A DNA stretch of 64,000 bases from CANJBX01 sp035556735 (GCA_035556735.1 DATMFF010000006.1:62001-126000), one strand, 5' to 3'. Shown: positions 17,343 to 28,361, numbered from the stretch's first letter. Notes: a model not told the origin generated them from the sequence alone. Numbers and translations are program-made.

Positions 17343-18344
17343 TCATCCCTGTCGGAGCGCGGCCTTGGCGGCGGCGACGATCTTCGGCGTCTGCGGGATG
17401 GCGGCGATCTCGAGGTGCTTGGGATACGGGATCGGCACTTCCTCGCTGCACACCCGGCCGATCGGCGCGTCGAGCTCCCAGAACGCCTGCTCGACGATGC
17501 GCGCGCAGACTTCCGCCGCGAGGCTGCCGCTGCGCCAGCCCTCGTCGACGATGACCGCGCGGCGCGTCTTGCGCACCGAGGCGATGATCGTCGCATCGTC
17601 CAGCGGCCGCAGGCTGCGCAGATCAATCACCTCGGCCACGATCCCCTCGCGCGCCAGCGCGGTTGCGGCGTCGAGCGTCTTGAACAGCGAACCGCCGTAC
17701 GTGATGAGCGAGACGTCGCGCCCGGCGCGGCGCACCGCCGCCTTCTCGATGTCGACCGCGCCGGCGGAGGCGGGCAGCGCGCCGGTCATGTTGTAGAGCA
17801 TGATGTTCTCGAAGATCAGCACCGGGTCGGGATCCTGCAGCGCGGTCCATAACATGCCGCGCGCGTCCTCGATCGTCGCCGGCGCCAGCACCTTGATGCC
17901 CGGAATGTGCGCGTACCAGCCCTCCAGGCTGTGCGAATGCTGCGCGGCGAGCTGGCGTCCCGCGCCGGTGGCCATGCGGATCACGACCGGAACCCCGAAC
18001 TGGTCGCCCGACATGTGACGCACCGTCGCCGCCGTGTTGAGGATCTGGTCGAGCGCGAGCAGGCTGAAATTCACCGTCATCACCTCGACGATCGGACGCA
18101 TGCCGGCGATCGCCGCGCCGATGCCCGCGCCCGTGAAGCCGGACTCCGACAGCGGCGTGTCGAGGATCCGCTCGGGACCGAATTCAGCCAACAGGCCTTT
18201 GCTGACCGCGTAGCAACCGCCGTAGCGTCCGACGTCCTCGCCCATGAGAAACACGCGCGGGTCGCGGCGCAGCGCGTCGCGGATCGCCTCGCGCACCGCG
18301 TCGCGATAGGTTGTTTCCGTGACGGTCGCTGCGGCGTCGTTCAT
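17343..18344 (-). CDS. pyruvate dehydrogenase E1 component, beta subunit
   Basis: 333 residues from the Met at 18344, which overlaps the E1 alpha stop (ATGA). Conserved blocks: TYRDAVREAIRDALRRDPRVFLMGEDV with the TPP-contacting Glu, ILDTPLSESGFTGAGIGAA, VMTVNFSLLALDQI, then the C-terminal transketolase-C domain with LRSLRPLDDATIIASVRKT and IGRVCSEEVPIPY. It makes the alpha2beta2 thiamine-diphosphate decarboxylase with the upstream gene. Acetoin dehydrogenase E1 beta is the main alternative; the E1 alpha sequence favours pyruvate. Confidence 0.92.
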   Translation of the reverse strand: MNDAAATVTETTYRDAVREAIRDALRRDPRVFLMGEDVGRYGGCYAVSKGLLAEFGPERILDTPLSESGFTGAGIGAAIAGMRPIVEVMTVNFSLLALDQILNTAATVRHMSGDQFGVPVVIRMATGAGRQLAAQHSHSLEGWYAHIPGIKVLAPATIEDARGMLWTALQDPDPVLIFENIMLYNMTGALPASAGAVDIEKAAVRRAGRDVSLITYGGSLFKTLDAATALAREGIVAEVIDLRSLRPLDDATIIASVRKTRRAVIVDEGWRSGSLAAEVCARIVEQAFWELDAPIGRVCSEEVPIPYPKHLEIAAIPQTPKIVAAAKAALRQG

Positions 18345-19341
18345 GGCGCGGACCCCGGCACATCGTCTGCATGCACGAAACGCGTGAGCTGGTCGGCCGG
18401 CTCCCACGTCCCGGCCTCGGCGAACGCGACAGCGGCGGCGATCTCGGCGGCCACGTCGGCTTCCATCCGCGCGATCTCCTCGGGATGGACCATGTGGTTG
18501 GTCTCCAGCCAGCTGCGGAATCGCACGATCGGTTCCTTCTGGCGCCAGGCTTCGATCTCCGCCTTGTCGCGGTAGAGCTGGGCGTCGAACATCGAATGGG
18601 CGCGCAACCGATAGGTCCGGCATTCCAGGAAATACGGCTTGCCCGTTTCGCGGATGGTTCGCACGGCCCGTCGCGCCGCCGCCTCTACCGCGACCACGTC
18701 CATGCCGTCGACCGCTTCCGATGCGATCCGGTAGCAGGCCGCTTTGTGCTGGATGTCCGTCTCGGATTCCGAGATCGCGAGCGCCGTTCCCATCGCATAG
18801 AGGTTGTTCTCGCACACGAACAGCACCGGCAGCGACCACAGCGCCGCGAGATTGAGACTCTCGTGGAACTCGCCCTCGGCCACCGCGCCTTCGCCGAAGA
18901 AGCAGGCGGTGACGCGGGGCTCCTTGCGCATATGGTCGGCCAGCGCCAGCCCGACGGCGAGCGGCAGGCCGCCGCCGACGATCGCATTGCCGCCGTAGAA
19001 GTTCGTCGCGCGATCGAAAAGGTGCATCGAGCCGCCGCGTCCGCGGCTACAGCCGTCCTGTTTGCCGTACATCTCGGCCAGCACCGCCGACATCGGCACG
19101 CCGCGCACCAGCGCGTGGCCGTGCTCGCGGTAGGTCGCGACGATCCGGTCCTCCGGCGTGAGCACGGGAATGACGCCGACGGCCACCGCTTCCTCGCCGT
19201 CATAGAGGTGCAGGAAGCCGCGGATCTTCTCCTGGGTGTACAACTCGGCACATTTGTCTTCGAACAGGCGCACCCGGATCATCTGCCGCAGCAGTTCGAG
19301 TGCGTGCGCCCGCGTCAGGTGAGGCTTGTCGGCGGCCGTGC

Positions 19342-19345
<4 letters not shown>
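18341..19345 (-). CDS. pyruvate dehydrogenase E1 component, alpha subunit
   Basis: 334 residues. The thiamine-diphosphate motif is GEGAVAEGEFHESLNLAALW...ENN, followed by the pyruvate-type YAMGTAL. The phosphorylation-loop region is TYRLRAHSMFD. RGRGGSMHLF and NFYGGNAIVGGGLPLAVG are also present. Start overlaps the stop of the acetyl-CoA synthetase gene (ATGA), so acs, E1 alpha, E1 beta, E2 and acp form one coupled operon. Single-length E1 alpha plus separate beta is the form usual in alphaproteobacteria. Confidence 0.92.
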
Positions 19346-21099
<1,754 letters not shown>

Positions 21100-21151
21100 G
21101 GAGCATCCTCGGCGACGTGGATGCAGGATCGACGAGAATGGCGTGCCGGCT

Positions 21152-21165
21152 TTGATGCGGCTCAA
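21152..21165. promoter_or_regulatory. FixK/FNR-type box upstream of the acs-PDH-acp operon
   Basis: TTGATGCGGCTCAA keeps TTGAT-N4-nTCAA. Its centre lies about 59 bases upstream of the synthetase start. The right half is one base off the best consensus, so this site is weaker than the one at 14529. Confidence 0.55.
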
Positions 21166-21364
21166 AACGGCTGAATGTATTCGCCCCGGGCTTGCTCAGT
21201 TGCTCGTCTTACCGGCCGCCCTGGGAGCCGTCACTTCGGAAGATTCCGACGCGATACGGCCTCCGGCGGAAAAACCCATGTCGAGCAGACCATCAACCCG
21301 CCGGGACGCCGCACGCCACAGACGATCGCCGGCCCAATGGCGGCGATTTGCCCGCCGGCGCCGT

Positions 21365-21568
21365 CTAGAGCTCGATCTTGTCGTAGATCGTGACGTTGAG
21401 GCCGACCTTCTCGCTCGACAGCGACACGGCTGCCGTGAAGGTCTCGTGGCCCTTCAGCTTGCCGCTGGCCAGCGCACTGCGGACGACCTTCTCGATTTCC
21501 TTCTGTGCGGTATGGCCAACGTCCTTTACGAACCTGGCCACCGCCATACGCACCGCATCGTCGTTCAT
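21365..21568 (-). CDS. DUF6494-like small protein
   Basis: 67 residues from MNDDAVRMAV at 21568; a Met five codons upstream (21583) is possible. The sequence ARFVKDVGHTAQKEIEKVVRSALASGKLKG, then FTAAVSLSSEKVGLNVTIYDKIEL, matches a small conserved family I recall as DUF6494, widespread in Rhizobiales and often beside low-oxygen genes (from memory). Soluble, function unknown. No FixK-type box is seen directly upstream. Confidence 0.65.
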   Translation of the reverse strand: MNDDAVRMAVARFVKDVGHTAQKEIEKVVRSALASGKLKGHETFTAAVSLSSEKVGLNVTIYDKIEL

Positions 21569-21877
21569 CGCCGTGCCCTTCACCGCATTCGTAGCATGCC
21601 CGCGCCGACGTTCGAGGCGCGAGCCCGCTGAGTGGTTAACCCGGCAAACCTCAGGTTTGCCTCTCCGGCCCGCCGCCGCGCGGTTAACGCTGCGGCGCCG
21701 GCGGAGCGGGCGGTAACTTTGCTCAATTGCCGAGCGGGCCCGCGCCGCTCCGTTATCGATATTTCGCGGTTCTCGCTGACCGCCGCCTGGATTAGCCTAT
21801 CATGAGCTGCGGTTCTGCAAGCCGCGACGCCGCGGCGCGCAGGTGGTGACTCATCGGGGCTCAAGAGGGAGACGAAC
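21569..21877. other. 309-base intergenic region with a 19-base palindrome
   Basis: This divergent region between the DUF6494 gene and the bactofilin gene holds a perfect palindrome at 21643-21661 (GGCAAACCT - C - AGGTTTGCC). GGTTAAC occurs on both sides of it (about 21635 and 21683). The one-base centre suits a dimeric repressor site better than a terminator. No ORF in it looks real. Confidence 0.6.
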
Positions 21878-22366
21878 GTGTTTTCTCGATCCAAGGACGA
21901 GCGCGCCGCCAAGGCGCCCGACGTCAAAGGCAACGGTGCCGCGCAACCCGCACCGTCATCGCAGACAGTATCCAAGCTGGGCGAAGGCATGCTGATCACG
22001 GGTAACATCGTCTGCGACGGTGCGCTGCAGATTTACGGGCATGTGCTCGGCGACATCCACGCGGCCCAGCTCGCGATCTGCGCCGGCGCGCGCGTCGAGG
22101 GCAACATCATCGCCCAGGACACCGTGATCGACGGCGTTTTCAAGGGCACGATCCGGTCCAACACGGTCAAGCTGCACGGCAACGCAGTCGTCGAAGGCGA
22201 GGTGTTCAACAAATCGCTGAATATCGGCGAGAACGCGCAGTTCGAAGGCATCTCGCGCCGGCTGGACAAGCCCGTGGAGCCGCCACCGACGGTGACCCTG
22301 CAGCCGGAGGCGGCGCTCTCGCCGCTGGCCGATCAGGAGACAGCAAGGCCTGCGCTCCAGTCGTAG
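21878..22366 (+). CDS. bactofilin family cytoskeletal protein
   Basis: 162 residues with a GTG start at 21878, preceded by GAGGGAGA. The central bactofilin beta-helix domain spans roughly residues 33-125 (LGEGMLITGNIVCDGALQIYGHVLGDI, AGARVEGNIIAQDTVIDG, VKLHGNAVVEGEVFNKSLNIGENAQFEG), with repeated GxV/IxG turns. Disordered N- and C-terminal tails are Pro/Ala-rich. Bactofilins polymerise without nucleotide and scaffold peptidoglycan enzymes or polar structures. No cell-wall hydrolase is adjacent. Confidence 0.92.
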   Translation: MFSRSKDERAAKAPDVKGNGAAQPAPSSQTVSKLGEGMLITGNIVCDGALQIYGHVLGDIHAAQLAICAGARVEGNIIAQDTVIDGVFKGTIRSNTVKLHGNAVVEGEVFNKSLNIGENAQFEGISRRLDKPVEPPPTVTLQPEAALSPLADQETARPALQS

Positions 22367-22422
22367 CCGCAATCCCGGGCGTCGAGCCCGACCGGCGCGC
22401 GTCCAGACGCCGTTGCAGCCAC

Positions 22423-22443
22423 CGCATTCAAACTGAATGCGGC
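22423..22443. terminator. hairpin between convergent bactofilin and chemoreceptor genes
   Basis: CCGCATTCA - AAC - TGAATGCGG is a perfect 9-base stem. A second imperfect stem (CTCCC/GGGAG) follows at about 22444-22465. There is no strong T-run, so it may be Rho-assisted or processed. Confidence 0.45.
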
Positions 22444-22511
22444 TCCCCGGATCTGTCCAGGGAGCCGCCGCAGTGTGTCGATCACTAATTCAAATCTGAT
22501 CGGATCATGCT

Positions 22512-24650
22512 CTAGAACGACGCGACCTTCGCCAGAGGGGGCTCGCGCTTGGCCGCGGGCGCGGCCGGCGTCATCTTCACGACCCTTGCCTCACTTTCGT
22601 TGAGCTTGAACAGGCTCACGCGGTTGTTCATGGCGGCGGACTGCGTCTCCAGGGTCTTCGCCGTGGCCGCGTTCTCCTCGACCAGCGCCGAATTCTGCTG
22701 TGTCACCTCGTCCATCTGCGTGAGCGCACGGTTCACCTGCTCGATGCCCGTCGACTGTTCCATGCTGGCATTGGTGATCTCGGCGACGATCGACGCCACG
22801 CTCTTGATCGACTCCACGATCTCGTTCAGCGACGTGCCGGCCTGATTGACGAGCTCCACCCCCTGCTGGACCTGGGTATTGGAGTTCGTGATCAGGTCCT
22901 TGATGTCCTTGGCCGCCTGCGAGGAGCGCTGCGCCAGGCTGCGCACTTCCGAGGCCACCACCGCGAAGCCGCGGCCGGCATCCCCGGCGCGGGCGGCTTC
23001 CACCGCCGCATTGAGCGCCAGCAGGTTGGTCTGGCGGGCGATTTCGTCGATCACCCCGATGATGTCGGAGATCTTGCGCGAGGACTCCTCGATCCGCGAC
23101 ATCGCGGACACGGCATTGGCCACCACCTGCCCGCCCTTGTCGGCGACCTCGCGGGTGCCGGCAGTGAGCTGGTTGGCCTGCTGGGCGTTCTCGGCGTTCT
23201 TCTTCACCGTCGCCGCGATCTCCTCCATCGAGGCGGAGGTCTCCTCCAGGCCCGCCGCCTGCTCTTCCGTGCGCTGCGACAGGTCCGTCGTCGAGGTCGC
23301 GATCTCGGCGGCGGCGTTTGAGACTTCGCGCGCCGCGGTCTTCACCTGCGAGATCACGTCCGACATGGTGTCGAGCAGTCCGTTGAGGCCGGCGCAGAGC
23401 TCGGCGATCTCGCCGGTCTTGCCTTCGAGCGGAACGCGCCGGGTGAGGTCGTCCGACTTGGCGGCGGCGATCACGTCCTGGGTCTGCTTCACGGCGAGTT
23501 CGAGCACCTGTCTCGCCTTGACCTGCTCGGTGATATCGGAAGCGAACTTCACGACCTTGAGCGGCTTGCCGTTCATGTCCAAGATCGGATTGTAGGTCGC
23601 CTGGATCCAGACTTCCTTGCCGCCCTTGCCGATGCGCTTGTACTGGCCGCTGTCGAACTCGCCGCGCCCCAGCTTGTCCCAGAACATCCGGTACTCGGCG
23701 GACTGCCGATGGGATGGGTCCACGAACATGGAATGGTGCTGGCCTTTGATCTCGTCGAGCGAGTAGCCCAGGGTCTTGAGGAAATTCTCGTTGGCCGTGA
23801 GGATCTTGCCCTCGAGCGTGAACGAGATCACCGCCTGCGCCCGGTCGATGGCATTGATCTGGCCTTCGAACTCCGCACTCGCCAGCTTCTGGGCGGTGAT
23901 GTCGGTCGCGTACTTCACCACTTTGAACGGCTTGCCGTTCTGATCCAGGATCGGGTTGTAGCTGGCCTGGATCCAGACCTCCTTGCCGCCCTTGCCGAAG
24001 CGCTGATACTGGCCGCTGTCGAACTCGCCGCGCGCGAGCTTCTGCCAGAACGCCTTGTATTCGGGGCTCTGACGATACGCCGGATCGATGAACATCGAAT
24101 GATGCTGCCCGCGGATCTCGTCGAGTGAGTAACCCAGCGTGGCGAGGAAATTCTCGTTGGCGTTCTGGACGCGGCCGTCGAGCGAGAACTCGATGACGGC
24201 CTGCACGCGGTTGATCGCCGCCAGCATCCCTTCGTTCAGGCGGCTTTCGGTGACGTCGCGCCACTCGAGCACGTGGCCGACGAGATTGCCCTTCCGGTCG
24301 AAGGTGCCGTTGACGTTCAGCGATATCTTGAGATCGCCGACGGTGATCTCGGTGCGAAACGGCAGGCGCTTGGGATCGGCGAGCAGCGCGCGCTGGTGCG
24401 CGGGGTTCTTGTGAAAGACGTCGATGCAGGTGCCGACGATCTTTTCCGGATCAAAGGCGGCATGCAGCGTGCGGAACGCGTCGGCGTTCTTGCGCAACAG
24501 CTCCATCGTGGCGCGGTTGACGTAAGTGACCATGAAGTCGCGGTCGATCGACATGATCGCCGACGACACCAGGTCGGCGAGTTCCGATTTGAGCTCCCTG
24601 AGATTGTGATTGCTCGGACCATGACCTGCAGTTGTTCTGAAAAGACTCAC
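22512..24650 (-). CDS. cytoplasmic methyl-accepting chemotaxis protein with three PAS domains
   Basis: 712 residues from the GTG at 24650, chosen because GGGGGGA lies just upstream; the frame continues to 24881 but that part is not conserved-looking. PAS1 covers about residues 20-130. PAS2 and PAS3 (about 135-375) are close copies, each with NANENFL or TANENFL, LGYSLDEI-GQHHSMF-DP, GEFDSGQY and KGGKEVWIQA-YNPI. A HAMP-like segment (DLTRRVPLEGKTGEI) and a long signalling coiled coil follow, with the hairpin IDEIARQTNLLALNAAVEAARAGDAGRGFAVVASEVR. No transmembrane segment is seen, so an intracellular signal (redox, heme or flavin ligand) is likely. No CheW-binding pentapeptide tail for CheR is obvious. 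Confidence 0.9.
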   Translation of the reverse strand: MSLFRTTAGHGPSNHNLRELKSELADLVSSAIMSIDRDFMVTYVNRATMELLRKNADAFRTLHAAFDPEKIVGTCIDVFHKNPAHQRALLADPKRLPFRTEITVGDLKISLNVNGTFDRKGNLVGHVLEWRDVTESRLNEGMLAAINRVQAVIEFSLDGRVQNANENFLATLGYSLDEIRGQHHSMFIDPAYRQSPEYKAFWQKLARGEFDSGQYQRFGKGGKEVWIQASYNPILDQNGKPFKVVKYATDITAQKLASAEFEGQINAIDRAQAVISFTLEGKILTANENFLKTLGYSLDEIKGQHHSMFVDPSHRQSAEYRMFWDKLGRGEFDSGQYKRIGKGGKEVWIQATYNPILDMNGKPLKVVKFASDITEQVKARQVLELAVKQTQDVIAAAKSDDLTRRVPLEGKTGEIAELCAGLNGLLDTMSDVISQVKTAAREVSNAAAEIATSTTDLSQRTEEQAAGLEETSASMEEIAATVKKNAENAQQANQLTAGTREVADKGGQVVANAVSAMSRIEESSRKISDIIGVIDEIARQTNLLALNAAVEAARAGDAGRGFAVVASEVRSLAQRSSQAAKDIKDLITNSNTQVQQGVELVNQAGTSLNEIVESIKSVASIVAEITNASMEQSTGIEQVNRALTQMDEVTQQNSALVEENAATAKTLETQSAAMNNRVSLFKLNESEARVVKMTPAAPAAKREPPLAKVASF

Positions 24651-24740
24651 CGTCGTCCCCCCGTGTTGGATGGCGCGGTCATGATTAAAAATTGCAATGA
24701 AAACGCAGTGAAACCGCCAGCCGCAAGAACAGGGCAGATT

Positions 24741-24762
24741 CCGCAACGCCTGTTGCGGTTTT
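24741..24762. other. inverted repeat CCGCAAC-GCCT-GTTGCGG followed by TTTT
   Basis: A 7-base perfect stem with a T4 run on the plus strand lies in the divergent region between the chemoreceptor and AraC genes. No plus-strand gene precedes it, so it may be an operator for one of the two rather than a terminator. Confidence 0.4.
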
Positions 24763-24865
24763 CGTATGCGCTCAGCACTTTGTGAGTGGGACAGAGCGGC
24801 GCAGCCAGAGTACATCACTTGCGACTCGTTTTCGGAATCAACCGCGAGGCGAATCGGAGGCGGCG

Positions 24866-25864
24866 ATGCCCTACTCCACATTGCGCAGGTTCCCGCTCAT
24901 CGAGACGACCAGCCCCGACGCAATGCGAGACGCGCTCGCCCGCGCCTATGGCGTACGCAGGTTCGACCTGCCGCGCGGCCCGGAAGGCTTTTCCGCCGTC
25001 GCCCACAAGGTGACCCTGCGGTCGGTCACGATCGGCTACTGCGGCTATGGCGCCGAGACGGTGATCGGTTTCCCCGAGGCTGATTATATGCGGCAGCAGG
25101 TCGGGCTCTCGGGCACGGGAACGGCGGTGGTCGGCGGCAAGGAGGTTCCGCTCGGAGCAGATCGGACTTGGATCACACCGGCCAACGTTCCCACGACCAT
25201 GCACTATCAGCCGGGCTTCGAGCAGATCGTTCTCAGGCTCGATACCAACTCGGTGCAGCAGAAGCTCGCGGCCATTCTCGGATTCCACCCCGGCAGCGCG
25301 CCGGTTTTCTATCCCGCCGCCGAGTTCCAGGATCCCGACACCCAGCGCCTGCGCCGGCTGGTGCTCTTCGTCTGCGGCGAGCTTGGATGCGAGGACGCGG
25401 CGCTGCCGCAGCCCATCGTCGACGAGCTCGAGCAATCCTTGATCGCGGCATTTCTCACCTGCAACAGGCACAGCTTCAGCCACTTGCTGGCTCAGCCGCA
25501 GGCCCCGGTGGCGCCGTGGCAGGTGAAAGTGATCGAAGAATATATTGAGGCCAACTGGAGCGAGGCGATCACGGTGGAACGGCTTTCCGCCGTCAGCGGC
25601 GCGAGCGCGCGCACCATCTTCCATTCATTCCAGCGCGCGCGCGGCTACTCGCCGATGGACTTCGTGAAGCAGGTGAGGCTCAGGCGCGCGAAGCATATGC
25701 TCGAGGCCGCCGAGCCGGGAGCCACCGTCACCGGCATCGCGCTGCGCTGCCGCTTCAACAATATGGGGCATTTCGCGCGCGACTACCGCACGGCGTTCGG
25801 CGAGCTTCCCTCCGATACCCTCAACCGGGGCCGCGGCGCACAGTTGACGAGGCGTTTCGCCTGA
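24866..25864 (+). CDS. AraC family transcriptional regulator
   Basis: 332 residues from the Met at 24866, with GGAGG 5-6 bases upstream; the Met at 24782 lacks a ribosome site. The N-terminal half is an AraC_binding_2-type domain (IGYCGYGAETVIGFPEADYMRQQVG). The C-terminal 100 residues hold two helix-turn-helices: ITVERLSAVSGASARTIFHSFQRARGYSPMDFVKQVRLRRAKHML and VTGIALRCRFNNMGHFARDYRTAFGELPS. This layout is common among regulators of aromatic or amine catabolism (FeaR-like). No catabolic gene adjoins, so the target is unknown. Confidence 0.9.
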   Translation: MPYSTLRRFPLIETTSPDAMRDALARAYGVRRFDLPRGPEGFSAVAHKVTLRSVTIGYCGYGAETVIGFPEADYMRQQVGLSGTGTAVVGGKEVPLGADRTWITPANVPTTMHYQPGFEQIVLRLDTNSVQQKLAAILGFHPGSAPVFYPAAEFQDPDTQRLRRLVLFVCGELGCEDAALPQPIVDELEQSLIAAFLTCNRHSFSHLLAQPQAPVAPWQVKVIEEYIEANWSEAITVERLSAVSGASARTIFHSFQRARGYSPMDFVKQVRLRRAKHMLEAAEPGATVTGIALRCRFNNMGHFARDYRTAFGELPSDTLNRGRGAQLTRRFA

Positions 25865-25954
25865 CGTTCTTTCGCTTTCCCTGACAAGCCCGTCGTACAT
25901 GCCCGCGGTGGGATATCGAGCCGGCGGGGCGGCGGCCCGTCCGGCGGAGAGGTC

Positions 25955-27133
25955 ATGCGGTTCGTAGCGGTGCTCGTTCTTGCTTCGGCAATCGCGTCCC
26001 ATGCGTTTGCGCAGGCCTCCTCGTTCGATACGCTCACGCGCGAGCTTTGGCCGCTGGCCCGCGAGCAGGGCATCACCCGCGCGACCTTCGACCTCGCCTT
26101 TCGCGGCCTCACCCCGGACCCGCGCGTCGTCGCCGTGACCCGGCGCGAGCCCGAATACGGCAAGCCGGTAGGCGAATACATCGCCGGCATGGCGTCGCGC
26201 ACGCGCATCGAGAATGGGCGCCGCAATCTGTCCCGCTGGGCCGACACGCTCGGGCGCATCGAACACAGCTACGGCGTCGAGAGCGCGATCGTGGTCAGCC
26301 TGTGGGGCGTCGAGTCCTCGTTCGGCCAAGCCAGGCCCCGCTGGGACGTGGTGCGATCGCTGGCGACGCTGGTGAGTGCGGATTATCGCGCGCCGTTCTT
26401 CCGGCAGGAACTGATCTACGCCCTCAGGATCCTGCAGGACGGCCATGTCGCGCGCGACGAGATGCTGGGCTCATGGGCCGGCGCCATGGGGCAGCCGCAG
26501 TTCATGCCGTCGAGCTTCTATGAATACGCGGTCGATTTCTCGGGTGACGGCCGTCGCGACATCTGGAACACGACGCCCGACGTGCTCGCCTCGATCGCCA
26601 ACTACATGCGCAAGTCGGGATGGACGCCAGATGTGCCGTGGGGTTTCGAGGTCGTCCTCCCGAACGGATTCGACCTGATGCAGAGCCGCGGCACGTTTTC
26701 CGACTGGGGCGCGCGCGGGGTGCGGCGTGCCGATGGCAAGGCCCTGTCCGGGAGCGGCACGGCCTATCTGCTGCAGCCGAGCGGCGCGGCCGGACCCGCC
26801 TTTCTCGTGACCGAGAATTTCAACGCGCTCAAGCGCTACAACAACTCGGACGTCTATGCGCTCGCGGTCGGACACCTCGCCGACCGCATGAGCGGGGGCG
26901 GCCCTCTGCGCGGGGCTTGGCCGTCAGACGATCCGCAATTGTCGCGCGCCCAGCGCATCGCGCTGCAGCGGCGGCTGGCCGAGCTCGGCTACGACGTGAA
27001 GGATTTTCAGGGCCGGCTGGATTTCGATCAGCGCGACGCCATCCGCCGCGAACAGCGAAAGCTGGGCATGATCCCGGACGGTCACCCGACCGCGGCGTTG
27101 CTCGGCCGGATGGGCGTCGGCACCGCCAACTGA
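25955..27133 (+). CDS. lytic murein transglycosylase, MltB family
   Basis: 392 residues. The signal peptide (1-20, cleaved after AFAQ) has no lipobox, so the enzyme is periplasmic and soluble. The SLT_2 domain spans about 23-320, with catalytic Glu120 in VSLWGVESSFG and the MltB block LGSWAGAMGQPQFMPSSFYEYAVDFSGDGRRDIW. A C-terminal peptidoglycan-binding domain follows at about 328-385 (IALQRRLAELGYDVKDFQGRLDFDQRDAIRREQRKLGM). It cleaves the MurNAc-GlcNAc bond, leaving 1,6-anhydro ends. Its 3' end overlaps the convergent LysR gene by 52 bases. Confidence 0.93.
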   Translation: MRFVAVLVLASAIASHAFAQASSFDTLTRELWPLAREQGITRATFDLAFRGLTPDPRVVAVTRREPEYGKPVGEYIAGMASRTRIENGRRNLSRWADTLGRIEHSYGVESAIVVSLWGVESSFGQARPRWDVVRSLATLVSADYRAPFFRQELIYALRILQDGHVARDEMLGSWAGAMGQPQFMPSSFYEYAVDFSGDGRRDIWNTTPDVLASIANYMRKSGWTPDVPWGFEVVLPNGFDLMQSRGTFSDWGARGVRRADGKALSGSGTAYLLQPSGAAGPAFLVTENFNALKRYNNSDVYALAVGHLADRMSGGGPLRGAWPSDDPQLSRAQRIALQRRLAELGYDVKDFQGRLDFDQRDAIRREQRKLGMIPDGHPTAALLGRMGVGTAN

Positions 27134-28083
27134 GGCACCACCGACAGATCGGGAGCGAAGCAGTCCGCCGAGCGCGCCTTGCACGGATCGGCCCAGGCCG
27201 GATTTTCGCGATAGTGCTTGGAGAGCAGGTCGAGGAAGCTGCGCACTTTCGCAGACAGGTGATGGCGATGGGCGTAGAGCGCGCTGATCGGGAACTCGGT
27301 CCGCGCGAACTCCGACAGCAGCGGCACCAGGCGTCCGGACTTGATCTCCTCGACCACCAGGAAGCTCGGCAGCATCGCGAGACCCTGCCCGAGCACGGCC
27401 GCGAGCCGCAGCGCATTTGCGCTGTTGGTCTCCATGTTGCCCGACACCGGGATGGTCTCGTCGCCGTGCGGCCCGCTGAAGCGCCACTCGCTGCTCCAGG
27501 GCGATTGCGAGAAGCTCAGGGCGTTGTGATTGACGAGGTCGCGCGGCTCGCGCGGCGTTCCATTCTTCTCAAGATAGCTCGGAGCGCCGCACACCAGCAG
27601 GCGATAGCTGCCGATGCGGCGCACGATCAGGCTGGAATCGGGCACCGGCTGCAGGCGGATGGCGAGGTCGAAGCCCTCGTCCACCAGATCCACCATCCGG
27701 TCGCTCATCTCCATGCTGATGGTGACGTCGGGATAAAGTGCCGTGTACTCGGCGATCACCGGCCCGAGCAGGGGCGGGATCGTCACCGATGCGTTGAGAC
27801 GAAGCCGGCCGCGCGGCGTCGTCTGCAGCGCCTGCACCATGGAGTCGGCTTCTTCGAGGTCGGTGAGGATATTGAGGGAGCGTTCGTAATAGGCCTTGCC
27901 GACTTCCGTCAGGCTCAGCCGGCGCGTGCTGCGATTGAGCAGCCTCACACCTAGTCTTGCTTCGAGCGACTGGATGTGCCCCGTCACCGTGCTCGGGGAC
28001 ATGTCCAACTTGCGGGCCGCGGCCGCGAACCCGCCCTCTTCGACGACCTTCACGAAGGTCGTCATGCCGGTCATGCGATCCAT
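27082..28083 (-). CDS. LysR family transcriptional regulator
   Basis: 333 residues. The N-terminal winged HTH is FVKVVEEGGFAAAARKLDMSPSTVTGHIQSLEARLGVRLLNRSTRRLSLTEVG. The substrate domain (about 90-300) contains VTISMEMSDRMVDLVDEGFDLAIRLQPVPDSSLIVRRI, placing it in the large CrgA/DmlR-like group. The last 17 codons overlap the transglycosylase gene on the other strand. No divergent target gene is adjacent, since the next gene upstream, a small secreted protein, is 278 bases away. Confidence 0.9.
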   Translation of the reverse strand: MDRMTGMTTFVKVVEEGGFAAAARKLDMSPSTVTGHIQSLEARLGVRLLNRSTRRLSLTEVGKAYYERSLNILTDLEEADSMVQALQTTPRGRLRLNASVTIPPLLGPVIAEYTALYPDVTISMEMSDRMVDLVDEGFDLAIRLQPVPDSSLIVRRIGSYRLLVCGAPSYLEKNGTPREPRDLVNHNALSFSQSPWSSEWRFSGPHGDETIPVSGNMETNSANALRLAAVLGQGLAMLPSFLVVEEIKSGRLVPLLSEFARTEFPISALYAHRHHLSAKVRSFLDLLSKHYRENPAWADPCKARSADCFAPDLSVVPQLAVPTPIRPSNAAVG

Positions 28084-28361
28084 GCAATCAAGCCCCTGAT
28101 TCCGTTCCGGATTAAATGTGGGCGGGCCCCCTCCAGATCAAGGGAGGGCAGCCATGCCATTGATCACGCTTGAGGGAGCAGGATTTTCGCCGCCGGCGGC
28201 CGCGCCGGAGAAGGTCCGTTCTGGCACGCCGATTATTCGGCCCCGGCAAACAGTCCTTTCGATTTCGGGCGGATTAACCGGGGGCCTTCCCGCCCCATCT
28301 CCTGGCCACGGGCGACGGAGCCCCCCGCTCCTGCTCGCCGCGCCACCCCACGGAGACTGAC

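Noticed and set aside
16203..17852. 549-codon plus-strand frame opposite the PDH E2 and E1 beta genes
   Set aside because: Composition is Arg/His/Asp-rich and random, and it spans two genuine genes on the other strand.
24651..24881. N-terminal extension of the chemoreceptor
   Set aside because: No domain, overlaps the AraC control region, and the GTG at 24650 has a strong ribosome site.
28137..28200. ATCAAGGG ... TTGATCAC as a FixK-like site before the small secreted genes
   Set aside because: Half-sites are in the wrong order and too far apart to form the TTGAT-N4-ATCAA palindrome.
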